From the NCBI GenBank assembly GCA_014529385.2, contig CM043944.1, positions 73,027,884 to 73,091,883 on the forward strand: a stretch of 64,000 bases of DNA, in the 5' to 3' direction. Below the pieces are notes generated by a model. It was not told where the DNA came from. It saw nothing but the letters and a program-made list of their open reading frames with translations, and ran no database searches. This DNA is from Adiantum capillus-veneris. Lineage: Eukaryota > Streptophyta > Polypodiopsida > Polypodiales > Pteridaceae. Within the stretch, counting starts at the first letter, position 1; each line of letters opens with the position of its first letter. The position numbers and the translations under genes are program-made. Shown here one piece after another: positions 63,391 to 64,000 of this stretch.

Positions 63391-64000
63391 CTCATCCCCT
63401 TGAATCGACACATAAGCAAGGACATATGCACGCGAAATGCACGCAAACATAGAACCCAACCACCTTCTCTCACACAAATTCAAATCGGATCATGAATTTA
63501 GATAAATTGATGAACAAGCAAGCGAAAGATTAAGAGAATAAGGATAGATTAAGATACGTAATCACATAATAATAATCATCAATCCCACTCATGAATCACA
63601 ACATAAAGAAAAAACTCATAATCATCAATCAAAACATGACAAAAATCCTTCAAATGGTGTAGCAATTCATCAACTAGATAGGCCGTTGCAAAAAAAGTGG
63701 AGCTATATAATTTGATAAATTTGAATATACAACCACGTCCTAAGCATGCCAAAACCCTAAAAAAGACTCCTAGATTGCAACATTCTAATGTTGTATGAAA
63801 AATCTATGAGAAAATTTGTGATTTCTAGATTCCAAAGCTCAGTTTTAACCCCTTTTGTTGCTCCATCTCTCTCATACAACCCCTAAAACGGGGCTTCTCT
63901 TCCCCCTTTTTTGCATGTCGCATGAGCCTACTATAGTTATGAACAACTTTCTAACCATAAAATGGCCATTTTTTCTCAAAATTTGCAAGTTGAAGTCCAT
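63391..64000. other. Unassigned AT-rich DNA to window end
   Basis: Nothing was recognised. It begins directly where the copia fragment breaks off after ISWVHM. Confidence 0.4.

Overview
This window is nuclear DNA from a repeat-rich plant, most likely a seed plant. The evidence is one intron-containing neprosin-family gene, several Ty1-copia and Ty3-gypsy LTR retrotransposons primed by initiator tRNA-Met, L1-type LINE pieces, CACTA and hAT DNA transposons, and long (CT)n tracts. The species cannot be named from sequence alone. Apart from the neprosin gene at 2040-4460 (minus strand, seven exons, apparently intact), almost all coding potential belongs to transposable elements.

Layout. 1-2039: LTR-like remnant and unassigned DNA. 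2040-4460: neprosin-like secreted peptidase gene. 4461-7500: CACTA-like repeats, microsatellites, unassigned DNA. 7515-9900: decayed plus-strand gypsy. 9960-13195: decayed minus-strand chromodomain gypsy fused at 13195 to a decayed hAT transposon (13195-15485). 15888-17290: internally rearranged minus-strand copia fragment. 17334-17735: long inverted repeat. 17750-31258: a three-level nest. An old minus-strand gag-bearing LTR element was split at its gag start codon by copia-1 (18646-30250, site duplication ATATG). Copia-1 was then split by copia-2 (23931-29375, site duplication GGTCT). 31296-36353: LINE fragment and a decayed minus-strand gypsy.

37398-56790 is a four-level nest. A CACTA TNP2 gene is split by a short-LTR non-autonomous gypsy (37580-56011; LTRs 174/176 identical). 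That element is split by a giant hAT transposon (39682-52497; site duplication 7 of 8). The hAT is in turn split by an intact copia, copia-3 (40944-46121; LTRs 226/227 identical; site duplication AGAAT; one 1428-codon gag-pol frame). 57000-64000: non-autonomous copia remnant, LINE fragments, a tRNA-like short element, a copia RT/RNase H fragment.

The most interesting object is the giant hAT, about 7.6 kb once copia-3 is removed. Besides a BED/hAT transposase on the minus strand it carries plus-strand genes not known to me from hAT elements: a protein with a C-terminal protein-kinase fold and a second unrecognised protein. Both are preceded by the same splice-acceptor/start signature (CAG then ATATGG). 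Its two subterminal regions are long arrays of hairpins in which the inner sequence is partly conserved while the outer arms differ between units yet stay self-complementary. A second, broken member of the family (13195-15485) has the same transposase orientation, the same kind of hairpin array and the same terminus, so this looks like a family-level architecture.
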